Positions 25,418-35,415 of a DNA stretch of 43,274 nt are shown here, one piece after another. The DNA comes from an uncultured beta proteobacterium. Lineage in GTDB: Bacteria; Pseudomonadota; Gammaproteobacteria; Burkholderiales; Burkholderiaceae_C. The stretch is from NCBI GenBank assembly GCA_903844215.1, contig CAIMSP010000081.1:1-43274 (forward strand). The letters are read 5' to 3'. The notes below the pieces were generated by a model that did no database searches, had not been told where the DNA came from, and was given only the letters and a program-made list of their open reading frames with translations. Position 1 is the first letter of the stretch. Every line of letters starts with the position of its first letter. A program made the translations under genes and the position numbers.

Positions 25418-26155
25418 ATGTCCGACGCCTTGTCAGCCAACCAGCGGCCCGCTTACAAGCGGATCTTGTTGAAGCTCTCGGGCGAGGCCTTGATGGGCGA
25501 CGATGCGTTCGGCATCAACCGTGGCACCATCGTGCGCATGGTGGAGGAGATCGCCGAAGTCACGCGCATGGGAGTGCAAGTGGGGGTGGTGATTGGCGGC
25601 GGCAATATCTTTCGCGGCGTCGCTGGCGGCGCGGTTGGCATGGACCGGGCCACCGCCGACTACATGGGGATGTTGGCGACGGTGATGAATGCACTGGCGC
25701 TGGCGGACACCATGAACAAGGCGGGCCTGGTGGCACGCGTCATGTCGGCGATTGCGATCGAACAGGTGGTCGAACCCTATGTTCGACCCAAGGCACTGCA
25801 GTATCTGGAAGAAGGCAAGGTGGTGGTTTTTGCAGCCGGCACCGGCAACCCTTTCTTCACCACCGACACGGCCGCTGCGCTGCGGGGTGCCGAGGTGGGT
25901 GCCGAGATCGTGCTCAAGGCGACCAAGGTGGACGGCGTGTACAGCGCCGACCCGAAGAAGGATCCGAACGCCACGCGCTATGCCAAAATTTCCTTTGATG
26001 ACGCCATGTCGCAGAATCTGGGCATCATGGACGCGACCGCGTTTGCGCTGTGTCGGGATCAGAAATTGCCCATCAAGGTGTTTTCGATCTTGAAGAACGG
26101 CGCTTTCAAGCGCGTCGTCATGGGCGAGGATGAAGGGACCTTGGTGTACGCCTGA
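25418..26155 (+). CDS. pyrH: UMP kinase
   Basis: The 245-aa amino-acid-kinase-fold enzyme phosphorylates UMP. Motifs are [12 protein letters not shown] near 14-25, [10 protein letters not shown] near 61-70, and [19 protein letters not shown] near 142-160. ATG 25418 with CAGGAG upstream is chosen over the longer open frame. It is in the usual tsf-pyrH-frr order. Confidence 0.97.
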   Translation: MSDALSANQRPAYKRILLKLSGEALMGDDAFGINRGTIVRMVEEIAEVTRMGVQVGVVIGGGNIFRGVAGGAVGMDRATADYMGMLATVMNALALADTMNKAGLVARVMSAIAIEQVVEPYVRPKALQYLEEGKVVVFAAGTGNPFFTTDTAAALRGAEVGAEIVLKATKVDGVYSADPKKDPNATRYAKISFDDAMSQNLGIMDATAFALCRDQKLPIKVFSILKNGAFKRVVMGEDEGTLVYA

Positions 26156-26250
26156 GTTTCAGGCGGTGGCTGTGAAGCGCGCCCCGTCATGCGAGCGATT
26201 TCTTGCATGTCAACGGCGGCGTTATTGATTGATTGCCAGGAGATAGACAG

Positions 26251-26811
26251 ATGACGATTGCGGACACCAAGAGCACAACGCAAGCCAAGATGGACCAGTC
26301 CATTGCCGCCTTCAAACACAACCTGACCAAGATTCGCACCGGGCGCGCCAGCCCCGGTCTGCTCGACACGGTGCACGTTGACTATTACGGCTCGATGGTG
26401 CCGATCGGCCAGGTGGCCAACGTGTCCTTGCTGGACTCGCGCACGCTGAGCGTTCAGCCCTGGGAAAAAGGCATGGGCGCGAAGATCGAAAAGGCCATTC
26501 GCGACAGCGATCTGGGTCTGAATCCATCGTCCATGGGCGACATCATCCGCGTGCCCCTGCCCGCCATGTCGGAAGAGCGCCGGCGCGAGTTGACCAAACT
26601 GGTGCGCAGCGAAGGCGAGGGCGCCAAGATTGTGGTGCGCAGTCTGCGCCGCGAAGCCAACGAGTCGGTGAAGAAACTGGTCAAGGACAAGCTCGCATCC
26701 GAAGACGATCAAAAGCGCACGGAAGCCGAGATCCAGAAGGCCACGGACCGGCACATCGTGGAAATCGATCAACTGGTGGCGGCCAAGGAACATGAGATCA
26801 TGGCGGTCTGA
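26251..26811 (+). CDS. frr: Ribosome recycling factor
   Basis: The 186-aa factor splits post-termination ribosomes with EF-G. It shows [13 protein letters not shown] near 29-41 and the C-terminal helices ending EHEIMAV. ATG 26251 follows CAGGAGATA; the TTG further upstream is not used. The next gene is cdsA after 74 bases, so uppS, expected here, is absent. Confidence 0.97.
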   Translation: MTIADTKSTTQAKMDQSIAAFKHNLTKIRTGRASPGLLDTVHVDYYGSMVPIGQVANVSLLDSRTLSVQPWEKGMGAKIEKAIRDSDLGLNPSSMGDIIRVPLPAMSEERRRELTKLVRSEGEGAKIVVRSLRREANESVKKLVKDKLASEDDQKRTEAEIQKATDRHIVEIDQLVAAKEHEIMAV

Positions 26812-26852
26812 GCTTCATGCAACGGCCGCGATGCGCAGCGCTTCATGAAGCT
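26811..26852. repeat. Inverted and direct repeat in the frr-cdsA gap
   Basis: AGCTTCATG (26811-26819) pairs with CATGAAGCT (26844-26852). GCTTCATG also occurs twice in the same direction (26812-26819, 26840-26847). The hairpin is followed by CCGTTTTCC, which is a poor T-run. The site is where uppS normally sits. Confidence 0.5.
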
Positions 26853-26885
26853 CCGTTTTCCTGCACCTTGAGCACCCGGTAAATC

Positions 26886-27740
26886 ATGCTTAAGCAACGC
26901 ATCATCACCGCGCTCGTGCTGCTGGCCATTTTGCTGCCGGCCATGATGTACCACGACCCAAGCGCATTTTGTGCGGTGGTACTGATCCTGATTGCCGCCG
27001 GTGCCTGGGAGTGGGGGCGACTCAACGGCTGCAGCCAAACAACCAGCGGGCTCGCCTCCATGGCCTGCCTGTTGATGTGTGGCCTGAGCTGGGCCATGGG
27101 CTGGCTGCACACGCCACTGAACCTTTTGTGGACGGCAGCGGGCGGCGTCTGGGTGCTGCTCGGCGCCTGGTTGCTGCGCGGGGGCGTGGCCCATTGGCCC
27201 ACCATTGACCGCACGGTGCGACTCGTGGCTGGACTGGCGGCGCTGTGGCTGGCCTGGCTTGCCATGGCCCAAGCGCGCATCATTGGACTGAACTTCCTGC
27301 TCTCCGTCCTGGTCCTGGTCTGGGTGGCCGACATCTTTGCCTATTTTGCCGGGCGCAGCTTGGGTGGGCGGTTTTTCAAGAACAAGCTCGCGCCCAGCAT
27401 CAGTCCGGGCAAGACCTGGGAAGGTGTCGTGGGCGCCATGCTTGGCGTCTTGCTGTTGTCGTCGGCCTGGATTGCCGGCGACGGCTTCTGGGGCGCGAGC
27501 GTGCCAAGTTTCTATTCGCAGTTGGCGCAGCGCGGCACCTGGCTGCTGGTGCTGGCGTTGCTGTTCATGGTGGCCATGAGTGTTGCGGGGGATCTGGTGG
27601 AGTCGCTGATCAAGCGTGCCGCCGGGGTCAAGGACAGCAGCGCTCTGTTGCCCGGACACGGCGGCGTGCTGGACCGGGTCGATGCCTTGCTGCCGACGCT
27701 GCCGCTGGCCATGATGCTTTATTCGCTGGGGGCGCTTTGA
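26886..27740 (+). CDS. cdsA: Phosphatidate cytidylyltransferase
   Basis: The 284-aa integral membrane enzyme makes CDP-diacylglycerol. It has several hydrophobic helices from the N-terminus, and the CdsA signature is in the C-terminal part (from LVESLIKRAAGVKDSSALLPGHGGVLDRVDALL, residues ~238-270; SALLPGHGGVLDR is the core). Its stop codon overlaps the dxr start, giving translational coupling. Confidence 0.95.
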   Translation: MLKQRIITALVLLAILLPAMMYHDPSAFCAVVLILIAAGAWEWGRLNGCSQTTSGLASMACLLMCGLSWAMGWLHTPLNLLWTAAGGVWVLLGAWLLRGGVAHWPTIDRTVRLVAGLAALWLAWLAMAQARIIGLNFLLSVLVLVWVADIFAYFAGRSLGGRFFKNKLAPSISPGKTWEGVVGAMLGVLLLSSAWIAGDGFWGASVPSFYSQLAQRGTWLLVLALLFMVAMSVAGDLVESLIKRAAGVKDSSALLPGHGGVLDRVDALLPTLPLAMMLYSLGAL

Positions 27741-28939
27741 CCAAGGCGGCCAAGCAGCGGGTTTGTGTGCTCGGGTCCACTGGCTCGATCGGCACCAGCA
27801 CGCTGGACGTGCTCAGCCGACACCCCGATCGATTCGAAGTCTTCGCGTTGAGCGCCGCCACCCAGGTCGATCTGATGCTGGCGCAGTGCGCACGTTTTTC
27901 CCCGCGCTACGCCGTCATGGCCAGCGCCCCCCACGCCCAGGCACTGGCCCAGCGCGTGCAGGACAACGGCCTGGCGGTTCAAGTCCTGTCGGGACCCGAG
28001 GCGATCGAGATGATCGCCTCCCATGAGTTGGTTGACAGCGTGATGGCGGCGATTGTGGGCGCTGCGGGATTGGCCGCTTGCCTGGCGGCCGCGCGCGCCG
28101 GCAAGCGCCTGCTGCTGGCCAACAAGGAAGCGCTGGTGGTTGGCGGCGAGGTGTTTCTGGATGCCGTGCGCCAGGGCGGCGCCCGGCTGCTGCCGATCGA
28201 CAGCGAACATTCCGCGATCTTTCAATCCTTGCCGGATGACAGCAGCACCTGGGCGCAGAGCATCGACAAGATCATCCTCACCGCGTCCGGCGGGCCGTTT
28301 CGCAGCCTGGCGCCCGAACGCCTGCGCGAGGTCACGCCCGAGCAGGCCTGCTCGCACCCCAACTGGGTCATGGGCCGCAAGATTTCAGTCGATTCCGCCA
28401 CCATGATGAACAAGGCGCTCGAGGTGATCGAGGCCAAGTACCTGTTCGGCGTCGCGCCACAGCAATTGGAGGTGGTGATCCACCCGCAGAGCATCATCCA
28501 TTCGATGGTGCAGTACCGCGATGCGTCGGTCGTGGCACAACTCGGAACGCCCGACATGCGCGGACCGATTGCCTACGGACTGGCCTGGCCCCAGCGCATC
28601 GCATCGGGCGCCGCCGCGCTGGACTTTCGCACGCTGGCGCCGATGAGCTTTGAGGCGATCGACGCCCACGACCATCCCCGGCGCTTTCCCGGCCTGAAGC
28701 TGGCCTGGGAGGCGCTGGCCGCGCCCTCGGGCACTTGTGCGGTGCTGAATGCCGCGAATGAAGTGGCCGTGGCCGCGTTTTTGGAGCAGCGCATCCGCTT
28801 TGACCAGATTCACCACATCAATCTGGCCACGCTCGAGGCCGTGACGGTGACGCGTCCCGATTGCCTGGCCGACCTGTTGGCGCTGGACACACTCGCGCGC
28901 CAGGCCGCACACCGCCAAGTGCAGGGACTGGTGCGCTGA
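27737..28939 (+). CDS. dxr: 1-deoxy-D-xylulose 5-phosphate reductoisomerase
   Basis: The 400-aa enzyme of the MEP isoprenoid pathway has the NADPH-binding GSTGSIG at 13-19. NKEALV, IDSEHSAIFQ and the substrate loop TASGGPFR follow, with MGRKISVDSATMMNK after that. TTG 27737 is chosen because it overlaps the cdsA TGA (TTGA), has GGGGG upstream and gives the family length (E. coli 398). The frame is open far upstream, but that is cdsA in another frame. Confidence 0.95.
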   Translation: MTKAAKQRVCVLGSTGSIGTSTLDVLSRHPDRFEVFALSAATQVDLMLAQCARFSPRYAVMASAPHAQALAQRVQDNGLAVQVLSGPEAIEMIASHELVDSVMAAIVGAAGLAACLAAARAGKRLLLANKEALVVGGEVFLDAVRQGGARLLPIDSEHSAIFQSLPDDSSTWAQSIDKIILTASGGPFRSLAPERLREVTPEQACSHPNWVMGRKISVDSATMMNKALEVIEAKYLFGVAPQQLEVVIHPQSIIHSMVQYRDASVVAQLGTPDMRGPIAYGLAWPQRIASGAAALDFRTLAPMSFEAIDAHDHPRRFPGLKLAWEALAAPSGTCAVLNAANEVAVAAFLEQRIRFDQIHHINLATLEAVTVTRPDCLADLLALDTLARQAAHRQVQGLVR

Positions 28940-28957
28940 CATGACGCGGTCTGACGC

Positions 28958-30319
28958 ATGATGACCGTGCTGGCCTTCCTGCTGGCCCTGGCACTGCTGA
29001 TTGCCGTGCACGAGTATGGGCACTACCGCATGGCCGTGGCCTGTGGTGTCAAGGTGCTGCGTTTTTCCATCGGATTCGGACCTGCGTTGGCGCGCTGGCG
29101 TCCCAAGGGCTCGAGCACCGAGTTCGTGCTCGGCGCCTTTCCATTGGGCGGCTACGTGAAGATGCTGGACCAGCGCGAGGGCGAGGTGGCCGCGGATGAA
29201 CGGCATTTGGCCTTCAATACCCAGAGCTTGAGAGCGCGCGCAGCCATCGTCGCCGCCGGGCCGCTGGCCAATCTGGGGCTGGCGGTGTTGCTTTATGCCG
29301 TGGTCGGCTGGAGCGGTGTGCAGGAAGCGGCGGCCATTCTGGCGAGCCCTGAGGTGGCTTCGATCGCGGCGCAGGCCGGCGTGGTGGGGGGCGAGCGGGT
29401 AGAGCGCGCGGGCATGGATGGGCAGGACTTGCAGCCGGTCCAGTCCTATGACGACCTGCGCCGCTGGCTCATCCGTGGCGCGTTGGAGGGCCGCGACGTG
29501 ACGCTCGAGTTGGCGACCAAAGAGCAGGCGGCGCGTCGCAGCGCGCGGTTGCGTTTGAGCGAAATTCAGGCCAGCGAAGTGACGCCCGCGCTGTACCGCA
29601 AGATCGGACTCACAGGCCCCTTGACCCAGGCACTGATCGGTGAGGTCCAGGCCGACAGCGCGGCGCAGCGCAGTGGGCTGCGGGCCGGCGACCGGGTGCT
29701 GCGCATCGGCGCGGACACGATCAGCGACGGCCATCAATTGCGCGAGCACATCCGCGCATCGGTCCTGGACGGACGGGCCTTGACCCAGATCTGGAGCGTG
29801 CAGCGCGCCGGCACGACGCTGGAACTCGAAGTCACGCCGGAACTGCGCGAAGACGGCGCCCAACAGGTGGGCAAGATCGGCGCCTACGTGGGGTCGGCTC
29901 CGGCCTGGGTGACGATTCAGCGCGGCCCCATCGAAGGCCTGTGGCTGGGCGCGCAACGGACCTGGGACATGAGCGCCATGAGCTTGTCGCTGATGGGCAA
30001 GATGCTGGTCGGCCAAGCCTCGCTGAAGAACCTGAGCGGCCCGTTAACCATTGCAGACTATGCTGGCAAGTCCGCGAGCCAGGGGCTGAGTTCCTACCTG
30101 CTTTTTTTGGCCGTCATCAGCGTGAGTCTGGGCGTGCTGAACTTACTTCCGCTGCCGGTGCTCGATGGCGGGCACCTGATGTATTATCTTTGGGAGTGGC
30201 TGACCGGCACAGGAGTGTCCCAGGCTTGGATGGATCGACTGCAAAGAGGGGGCGTGGTGCTGCTTCTGATGCTGATGTTGATCGCGCTGTTTAACGATGT
30301 CACCCGACTTTTGGGTTAA
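28958..30319 (+). CDS. rseP: Site-2 zinc protease RseP
   Basis: The 453-aa intramembrane metalloprotease cuts RseA to release sigma-E. The zinc motif HEYGH is at 18-22 in the first transmembrane helix, two PDZ regions lie in the middle, and the third zinc ligand is in LPLPVLDGGHLMYY near the C-terminus. ATG 28958 or the adjacent ATG 28961 is the start. It directly precedes bamA, a common sigma-E-linked arrangement. Confidence 0.96.
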   Translation: MMTVLAFLLALALLIAVHEYGHYRMAVACGVKVLRFSIGFGPALARWRPKGSSTEFVLGAFPLGGYVKMLDQREGEVAADERHLAFNTQSLRARAAIVAAGPLANLGLAVLLYAVVGWSGVQEAAAILASPEVASIAAQAGVVGGERVERAGMDGQDLQPVQSYDDLRRWLIRGALEGRDVTLELATKEQAARRSARLRLSEIQASEVTPALYRKIGLTGPLTQALIGEVQADSAAQRSGLRAGDRVLRIGADTISDGHQLREHIRASVLDGRALTQIWSVQRAGTTLELEVTPELREDGAQQVGKIGAYVGSAPAWVTIQRGPIEGLWLGAQRTWDMSAMSLSLMGKMLVGQASLKNLSGPLTIADYAGKSASQGLSSYLLFLAVISVSLGVLNLLPLPVLDGGHLMYYLWEWLTGTGVSQAWMDRLQRGGVVLLLMLMLIALFNDVTRLLG

Positions 30320-30364
30320 CTTGCTGGCTTGGATCGAGCGTCGATCGGGGTCGGGCCTTACTTC

Positions 30365-32662
30365 ATGAAATTTCAATTCAACCGTTTCCGACTGCGCACC
30401 GTTTCCATCGTGAGCGCGCTGAGCTTGCTCACCCAGCTGGCCTGGGCCGTGGAGCCGTTCACGGTGAAAGATATCCGGATCGAAGGCCTGCAGCGGGTCG
30501 AACCCGGAACGGTCTTTGCTTCGTTGCCGCTGCGTGTCGGCGACACCTACAGTGACGACAAGGGAACGGCGGCGATTCGCGCGCTGTTTGGCCTGGGACT
30601 GTTCAAGGACGTGCGCATTGATGTGGCCGAGGGCGTGCTGGTGCTGATCGTCGAGGAGCGTCCCACGGTGGCTGCGGTCGAATTTTCGGGTGCCAAAGAA
30701 TTCGACAAGGACATCCTGAAGAAGGCCATGACCGACGTCGGTCTGGCCGAGGGGCGCCCTTTTGACAAGGCGCTGGCAGACCGGGCCGAGCAGGAACTGC
30801 TGCGCCAATACATCAACCGCAGCCTGTATGGCGCCCAGGTCACGACCACCATCACGCCGGCCGATCGCAACCGTGTGAACCTGACGTTCACGATTGTCGA
30901 AGGCGAGACCTCCAAGATCAAGGAAATGCACATTGTCGGCAACAAGGTGTTCAGCGAGTCCACCCTCAAAGGGCTGTTCGATCTGGACACCGGCGGCTGG
31001 CTTAGCTGGTACACCAAGTCCGACCACTACGCGCGCACCAAGCTCAATGCGGATCTGGAGACGCTGCGTTCCTACTACCTGAACCGGGGCTACCTGGAAT
31101 TCAAGATCGACTCGACTCCGGTGGCGATTTCCGCCAACAAGCAGGACATCTCGGTCACGATCAACGTCACCGAAGGCGAGCGTTTTGTCGTCGCCGGCGT
31201 CAAGCTCGAGGGCAACTACCTGAACCGCGAAAACGAATTCAAGTCCCAGATCAAGATCAAGCCAGGCGAAGCCTACAACGCCGAAGAAGTCGCCCAGACC
31301 ATCAAGAAATTCACGGAATACTTCGGCAATTTCGGTTATGCCTTTGCCCGGGTGGAAGCGCGCCCGGAGATCGATCGCAGCAACAATTCCGTGACACTGG
31401 TGTTGCAGGCCGATCCGTCGCGTCGCGCCTATGTGCGCCGCGTCAACATCGCGGGCAACAACACCACGCGGGACGAAGTCATTCGCCGCGAATTCCGGCA
31501 GATGGAGTCGTCCTGGTACGACGGCGAGAAGATCAAGGCCTCGCGCGACCGGGTGGACCGCCTGGGTTACTTCAAGGAAGTCAATATCGAGACCCAGGAT
31601 GTTCCGGGCTCCAACGACCAGGTCGACATCTTGTTGACCGTGGTGGAAAAACCCACCGGCAGCATCAGCCTGGGAGCGAGCTATTCCAGCGCCGACAAGT
31701 TGGGCCTGCAATTTGGTGTCAAGCAGGACAACGCTTTCGGCTCGGGCAACTACCTTGGCCTGGAGGTGAACACCAGCAAGTACAACAAGGTGCTGGCCGT
31801 CAACACCACCGACCCCTACTTCACGGCCGACGGCATTTCGCGCACCCTCTCCACCTATTACCGCGCCAGCACACCGTATTCGAATCTGGGCGGCAATTAC
31901 CAGCTGCGCACGCTGGGCGCCGGAACGAGTTTCGGCGTTCCGTTCAGCGAACGCGACGTGGTGTTTTTCGGCGCCGCCGCCGAGCAGACCGACATCGTTC
32001 CCGGCACCAACATGCCCGTGGCCTATCTGGCCTATGGCAATGAATTTGGCTACAACAGTACGGCGGTTCCGCTGACCATCGGCTGGGGTCGTGACGAGCG
32101 CGACAGCGCCACCACGCCCAGCAGCGGCAGCATGCAGCGGCTCTCCTTCGACATGAGCGTGATCGGCGACGCGCGCTACCTGCGCGCCAGCTATGTGAAT
32201 CAGATGTTCTATCCGATCACCCGAAAAATCACCTTCGCCACGAATCTGGAGCTGGATGCCGGCGCGGGGCTGGGAGGGCGCGTGTACCCGGTTTTCAAGA
32301 ATTACTATTCGGGCGGTTTGGGCACGGTGCGCGGTTTTGAGCAGGGCACGCTGGGCCCGCGCGACGTCTCCGGCTCCGTCGTCGGCGGCCCCAAGAAGAT
32401 CAACCTGAACGCCGAGGTCAGTTCGCCGTTCCCCGGTGCCGGCAACGACAAAACACTGCGCGGCTATGCCTTTGTCGATGCGGGCAATGTCTTCGCGGAG
32501 CATGAGCCCCTTCGGTTGAACCAGCTTCGTTCCTCCTATGGCGTGGGCATCAGCTGGATTTCCCCGATGGGCCCGCTGCGCCTGTCCTATGCCCGTCCCA
32601 TCACGGTCTACCCTGGGGATAGAATCCAGGCACTGCAATTCAACATTGGAACGTCTTTCTAA
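30365..32662 (+). CDS. bamA: Outer membrane protein assembly factor BamA
   Basis: The 765-aa Omp85 protein inserts beta-barrel proteins. It has a signal peptide (cleavage likely after AWA, residue 28) and five POTRA repeats up to ~430. A 16-strand barrel follows, with the VRGF motif near 655-658 (LGTVRGFEQG) and a C-terminal phenylalanine (NIGTSF). ATG 30365 is chosen over the upstream in-frame codon because it places the signal peptide correctly. Its TAA overlaps the skp ATG. Confidence 0.97.
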   Translation: MKFQFNRFRLRTVSIVSALSLLTQLAWAVEPFTVKDIRIEGLQRVEPGTVFASLPLRVGDTYSDDKGTAAIRALFGLGLFKDVRIDVAEGVLVLIVEERPTVAAVEFSGAKEFDKDILKKAMTDVGLAEGRPFDKALADRAEQELLRQYINRSLYGAQVTTTITPADRNRVNLTFTIVEGETSKIKEMHIVGNKVFSESTLKGLFDLDTGGWLSWYTKSDHYARTKLNADLETLRSYYLNRGYLEFKIDSTPVAISANKQDISVTINVTEGERFVVAGVKLEGNYLNRENEFKSQIKIKPGEAYNAEEVAQTIKKFTEYFGNFGYAFARVEARPEIDRSNNSVTLVLQADPSRRAYVRRVNIAGNNTTRDEVIRREFRQMESSWYDGEKIKASRDRVDRLGYFKEVNIETQDVPGSNDQVDILLTVVEKPTGSISLGASYSSADKLGLQFGVKQDNAFGSGNYLGLEVNTSKYNKVLAVNTTDPYFTADGISRTLSTYYRASTPYSNLGGNYQLRTLGAGTSFGVPFSERDVVFFGAAAEQTDIVPGTNMPVAYLAYGNEFGYNSTAVPLTIGWGRDERDSATTPSSGSMQRLSFDMSVIGDARYLRASYVNQMFYPITRKITFATNLELDAGAGLGGRVYPVFKNYYSGGLGTVRGFEQGTLGPRDVSGSVVGGPKKINLNAEVSSPFPGAGNDKTLRGYAFVDAGNVFAEHEPLRLNQLRSSYGVGISWISPMGPLRLSYARPITVYPGDRIQALQFNIGTSF

Positions 32663-33168
32663 TGAACTATCTCGCATCTCGGAGCCTGCTGGCTTGTTGT
32701 CTGGCCGCTGCCTGCCTGATGGCACAAGCGCAGGAGTTTCGCGTCGGCTTCGTGAACGCAGACCGATTGTTGAAGGAATCGAACAGCGCCAAGACGGCGC
32801 AGACCAAGCTCGAGCAGGAGTTTTCGAAGCGCGAAAAAGAGCTGGTGGACCTGGGCAACACACTCAAGACCGCCAGTGAAAAATTCGAGCGCGAGGCGCC
32901 CACCTTGCCCGAGGCACAGCGCAACGCGCGGCAAAAGCAGTTGGTGGATCAGGACCGCGAGTACCAGCGCCGCCGGCGTGAGTTTCAGGAAGACCTGACC
33001 TCGCGCAAAAACGAGGAATTGCAGCAGGTGCAGGAGCGCGCGACCAAGATCATCAAGCAGGTGGCAGAGAGCGAAAAATACGACGTGATCCTGCAAGAGG
33101 CCGTGTACATGAATCCCAAGCACGACATCACCGATCGCGTGCTCAAGGCCATGAACACGGCCAAGTAA
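32662..33168 (+). CDS. skp: Periplasmic chaperone Skp/OmpH
   Basis: The 168-aa precursor has a signal peptide ending AQA around residue 23, followed by [16 protein letters not shown] long charged coiled-coil region (~45-130) forms the tentacles of the trimeric chaperone that carries outer-membrane proteins to BamA. The start overlaps the bamA stop. Confidence 0.93.
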   Translation: MNYLASRSLLACCLAAACLMAQAQEFRVGFVNADRLLKESNSAKTAQTKLEQEFSKREKELVDLGNTLKTASEKFEREAPTLPEAQRNARQKQLVDQDREYQRRRREFQEDLTSRKNEELQQVQERATKIIKQVAESEKYDVILQEAVYMNPKHDITDRVLKAMNTAK

Positions 33169-33185
33169 TCTTTCGTGATCACGGT

Positions 33186-34169
33186 GTGGCGCTGCGTTTA
33201 GCTTCAGTGGTCGAGGCGCTCGGAGGTGAACTCTGCGGCGACCCGCAACGACTCATCAGCGCCTTGGCACCGCTGGAGTCGGCCACCGAGACCGAGCTGA
33301 GCTTCATCACCCACGCGAAATACCTCGGGCAACTGGCCCGCTCGCGGGCCGCTTGCGTGATCGTCGCCCCGGCCCTGCGCGAAGCCGCCGCGCTGCGCGG
33401 TGACCACCTGGTCGTGGATCAACCCTACCTCTACTACGCCCGTCTGAGCCAACTCTGGAAGCAGCAGCACAGCGCGGCACAAGGTCCGCGCCTGCATCCC
33501 AGCGCCGTGATCGATGAGCAGGCCTTTGTGCACGCCAGTGCCCGCATCGGCCCCCTTTGCGTGCTGGAACGCGGTGCCCGTATCGGCGCCGATACCGTGC
33601 TCAAGTCGGGCGTGACCGTGGGCGAGAACTGCATCGTGGGCGAGCGCTGCATCCTTCATCCTGGCGTGGTGCTGGGCGCGGACGGTTTTGGCTTTGCGCC
33701 CAACGCCGGCGCCTGGGAAAAGATCGAACAACTCGGCGCGGTGCGCATCGGCAACGACGTCGAGATCGGCGCCAACACCTGCATCGACCGAGGCGCCCTG
33801 AGCGACACCGTGATCGCTGACGGTGTGAAGTTGGACAACCTGATACAGATCGGCCACAACGTGCAGATCGGTGCGCACACGGCGATGGCTGGTTGCTCGG
33901 CCGTGGCCGGCAGCGCCGTGATCGGCGCGCACTGTACCATCGGTGGCGCGGCCAACGTGCTGGGACATTTGACGCTGGCCGACAACGTGCACATTTCGGC
34001 CACCTCGATGGTGACCCGCTCGCTGCACAAGCCGGGTCACTACACCGGCTTCTTCCCGATCGATGAGAATGCGGCCTGGGAAAAAAATGCCGCCACACTC
34101 AAGCAATTGCACAGCCTGCGCGAGCGCATCAAGGCGCTGGAAAAAATCATAGAAAGCAAAACCATCTGA
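33186..34169 (+). CDS. lpxD: UDP-3-O-acylglucosamine N-acyltransferase
   Basis: This 327-aa enzyme does the third step of lipid A synthesis. The N-terminal uridine-binding domain (~1-100) is followed by a left-handed beta-helix of hexapeptide repeats. The catalytic histidine is probably H224 in [10 protein letters not shown]. It starts at GTG 33186, 17 bases after skp, with no clear Shine-Dalgarno site. TGATG overlap couples it to fabZ. Confidence 0.96.
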   Translation: MALRLASVVEALGGELCGDPQRLISALAPLESATETELSFITHAKYLGQLARSRAACVIVAPALREAAALRGDHLVVDQPYLYYARLSQLWKQQHSAAQGPRLHPSAVIDEQAFVHASARIGPLCVLERGARIGADTVLKSGVTVGENCIVGERCILHPGVVLGADGFGFAPNAGAWEKIEQLGAVRIGNDVEIGANTCIDRGALSDTVIADGVKLDNLIQIGHNVQIGAHTAMAGCSAVAGSAVIGAHCTIGGAANVLGHLTLADNVHISATSMVTRSLHKPGHYTGFFPIDENAAWEKNAATLKQLHSLRERIKALEKIIESKTI

Positions 34170-34606
34170 TGGACATTCACCAAATCCTGAAAAAACTTCC
34201 GCACCGCTATCCCTTTTTGCTGGTGGATCGGGTGCTGGAGATCGAGGCCGGCAAGCGCATCAAGGCGCTGAAGAACGTGACCATCAACGAGCCCTTCTTT
34301 GTCGGCCACTTTCCGCATCGTCCGGTGATGCCGGGCGTGCTGATCATCGAGGCCATGGCCCAGGCGGCGGGCCTGCTGGCATTCGAGGCCATGGGCGCGG
34401 ACAAGGACGACAATTCGGTGATCTATTTTGTCGGCATCGACAACGCACGCTTCAAGCGTCCGGTGGAGCCCGGCGACCAGTTGATCATGGACGTGAGCAT
34501 CGAGCGCCAAAAGGCCGGCATCTACAAGTTCAAGGGCGTCACCCGCGTGGACGGCCAAGTGGCCTGCGAGGCCGACTTCATGTGCACCGTGCGCACGGTG
34601 GGGTAA
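34169..34606 (+). CDS. fabZ: 3-hydroxyacyl-ACP dehydratase FabZ
   Basis: The 145-aa hot-dog-fold dehydratase of fatty acid synthesis has its active site in [17 protein letters not shown], with H47 and E61. Its place between lpxD and lpxA balances fatty acid and lipid A synthesis, which share the 3-hydroxyacyl-ACP pool. Confidence 0.97.
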   Translation: MDIHQILKKLPHRYPFLLVDRVLEIEAGKRIKALKNVTINEPFFVGHFPHRPVMPGVLIIEAMAQAAGLLAFEAMGADKDDNSVIYFVGIDNARFKRPVEPGDQLIMDVSIERQKAGIYKFKGVTRVDGQVACEADFMCTVRTVG

Positions 34607-34625
34607 TCGAACGCCGCCAGCCACC

Positions 34626-35414
34626 ATGACGCTCATCCACAGCACGGCCCTGGTCAGCCCCGGCGCCCAACTCGACAGCACCGTCAGCGTCGGCCCCTAT
34701 ACCGTCATCGGTGCGCATGTGCGCATCGGCGCAGGCACAAAGATCGGCGCGCATTGCGTGATCGAGGGCCATACCACGCTGGGCAGCCACAACCACGTGT
34801 TCCAGTTCAACTCCATCGGCACGATTCCGCAGGACAAGAAGTACGGCGGCGAGCCCACGGAACTGGTGATCGGCGACCACAACACGATCCACGAGTTCTG
34901 CACCTTCAGCCTGGGCGTGGTCGCCGCCGGCGGCGTGACGCGCGTGGGCCATCACAACTGGATCATGGCCTATACCCACATCGCGCACGACTGCCGCGTC
35001 GATGACCACACGACGCTGGCGAACAACACGAATCTGGGCGGGCATGTGCACCTTGCCGATTGGGTCACCGTCGGCGGACTGGTGGGAATCCATCAATTCG
35101 TCAAGGTCGGCGCGCACGCCATGGTCGGCTTTGCCAGCGCCGTGACGCAGGACGTGCCGCCCTATATGCTGGTCGATGGCAACCCGCTTGCGGTGCGGGG
35201 CGTGAACAGCGTGGGCCTGAGTCGGCGCGGTTTCTCCGACACCCGACTGGCCGCAGTCAAGCAGATGCATCGGCTGTTGTATCGCCAGGGCCGCACGCTG
35301 GTCGATGCGCGTAGCGCGATTGCGGCGCTGGCCACGGACACGCCCGAAGCGGCGGCGGACATTGCGCTGATGAACGAGTTTCTGGCCAACGCAGCGCGCG
35401 GCATTGCGCGCTGA
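34626..35414 (+). CDS. lpxA: UDP-N-acetylglucosamine acyltransferase
   Basis: This 262-aa first enzyme of lipid A synthesis is a trimeric beta-helix with hexapeptide repeats and the catalytic histidine in [10 protein letters not shown]. The helical C-terminal domain ([17 protein letters not shown]) is typical. It is 19 bases after fabZ. Confidence 0.96.
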   Translation: MTLIHSTALVSPGAQLDSTVSVGPYTVIGAHVRIGAGTKIGAHCVIEGHTTLGSHNHVFQFNSIGTIPQDKKYGGEPTELVIGDHNTIHEFCTFSLGVVAAGGVTRVGHHNWIMAYTHIAHDCRVDDHTTLANNTNLGGHVHLADWVTVGGLVGIHQFVKVGAHAMVGFASAVTQDVPPYMLVDGNPLAVRGVNSVGLSRRGFSDTRLAAVKQMHRLLYRQGRTLVDARSAIAALATDTPEAAADIALMNEFLANAARGIAR

Positions 35415-35415
35415 T

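Noticed and set aside
30143..32863. 906-aa open frame antisense to bamA
   Set aside because: Shadow of bamA; composition is typical of antisense GC-rich frames.
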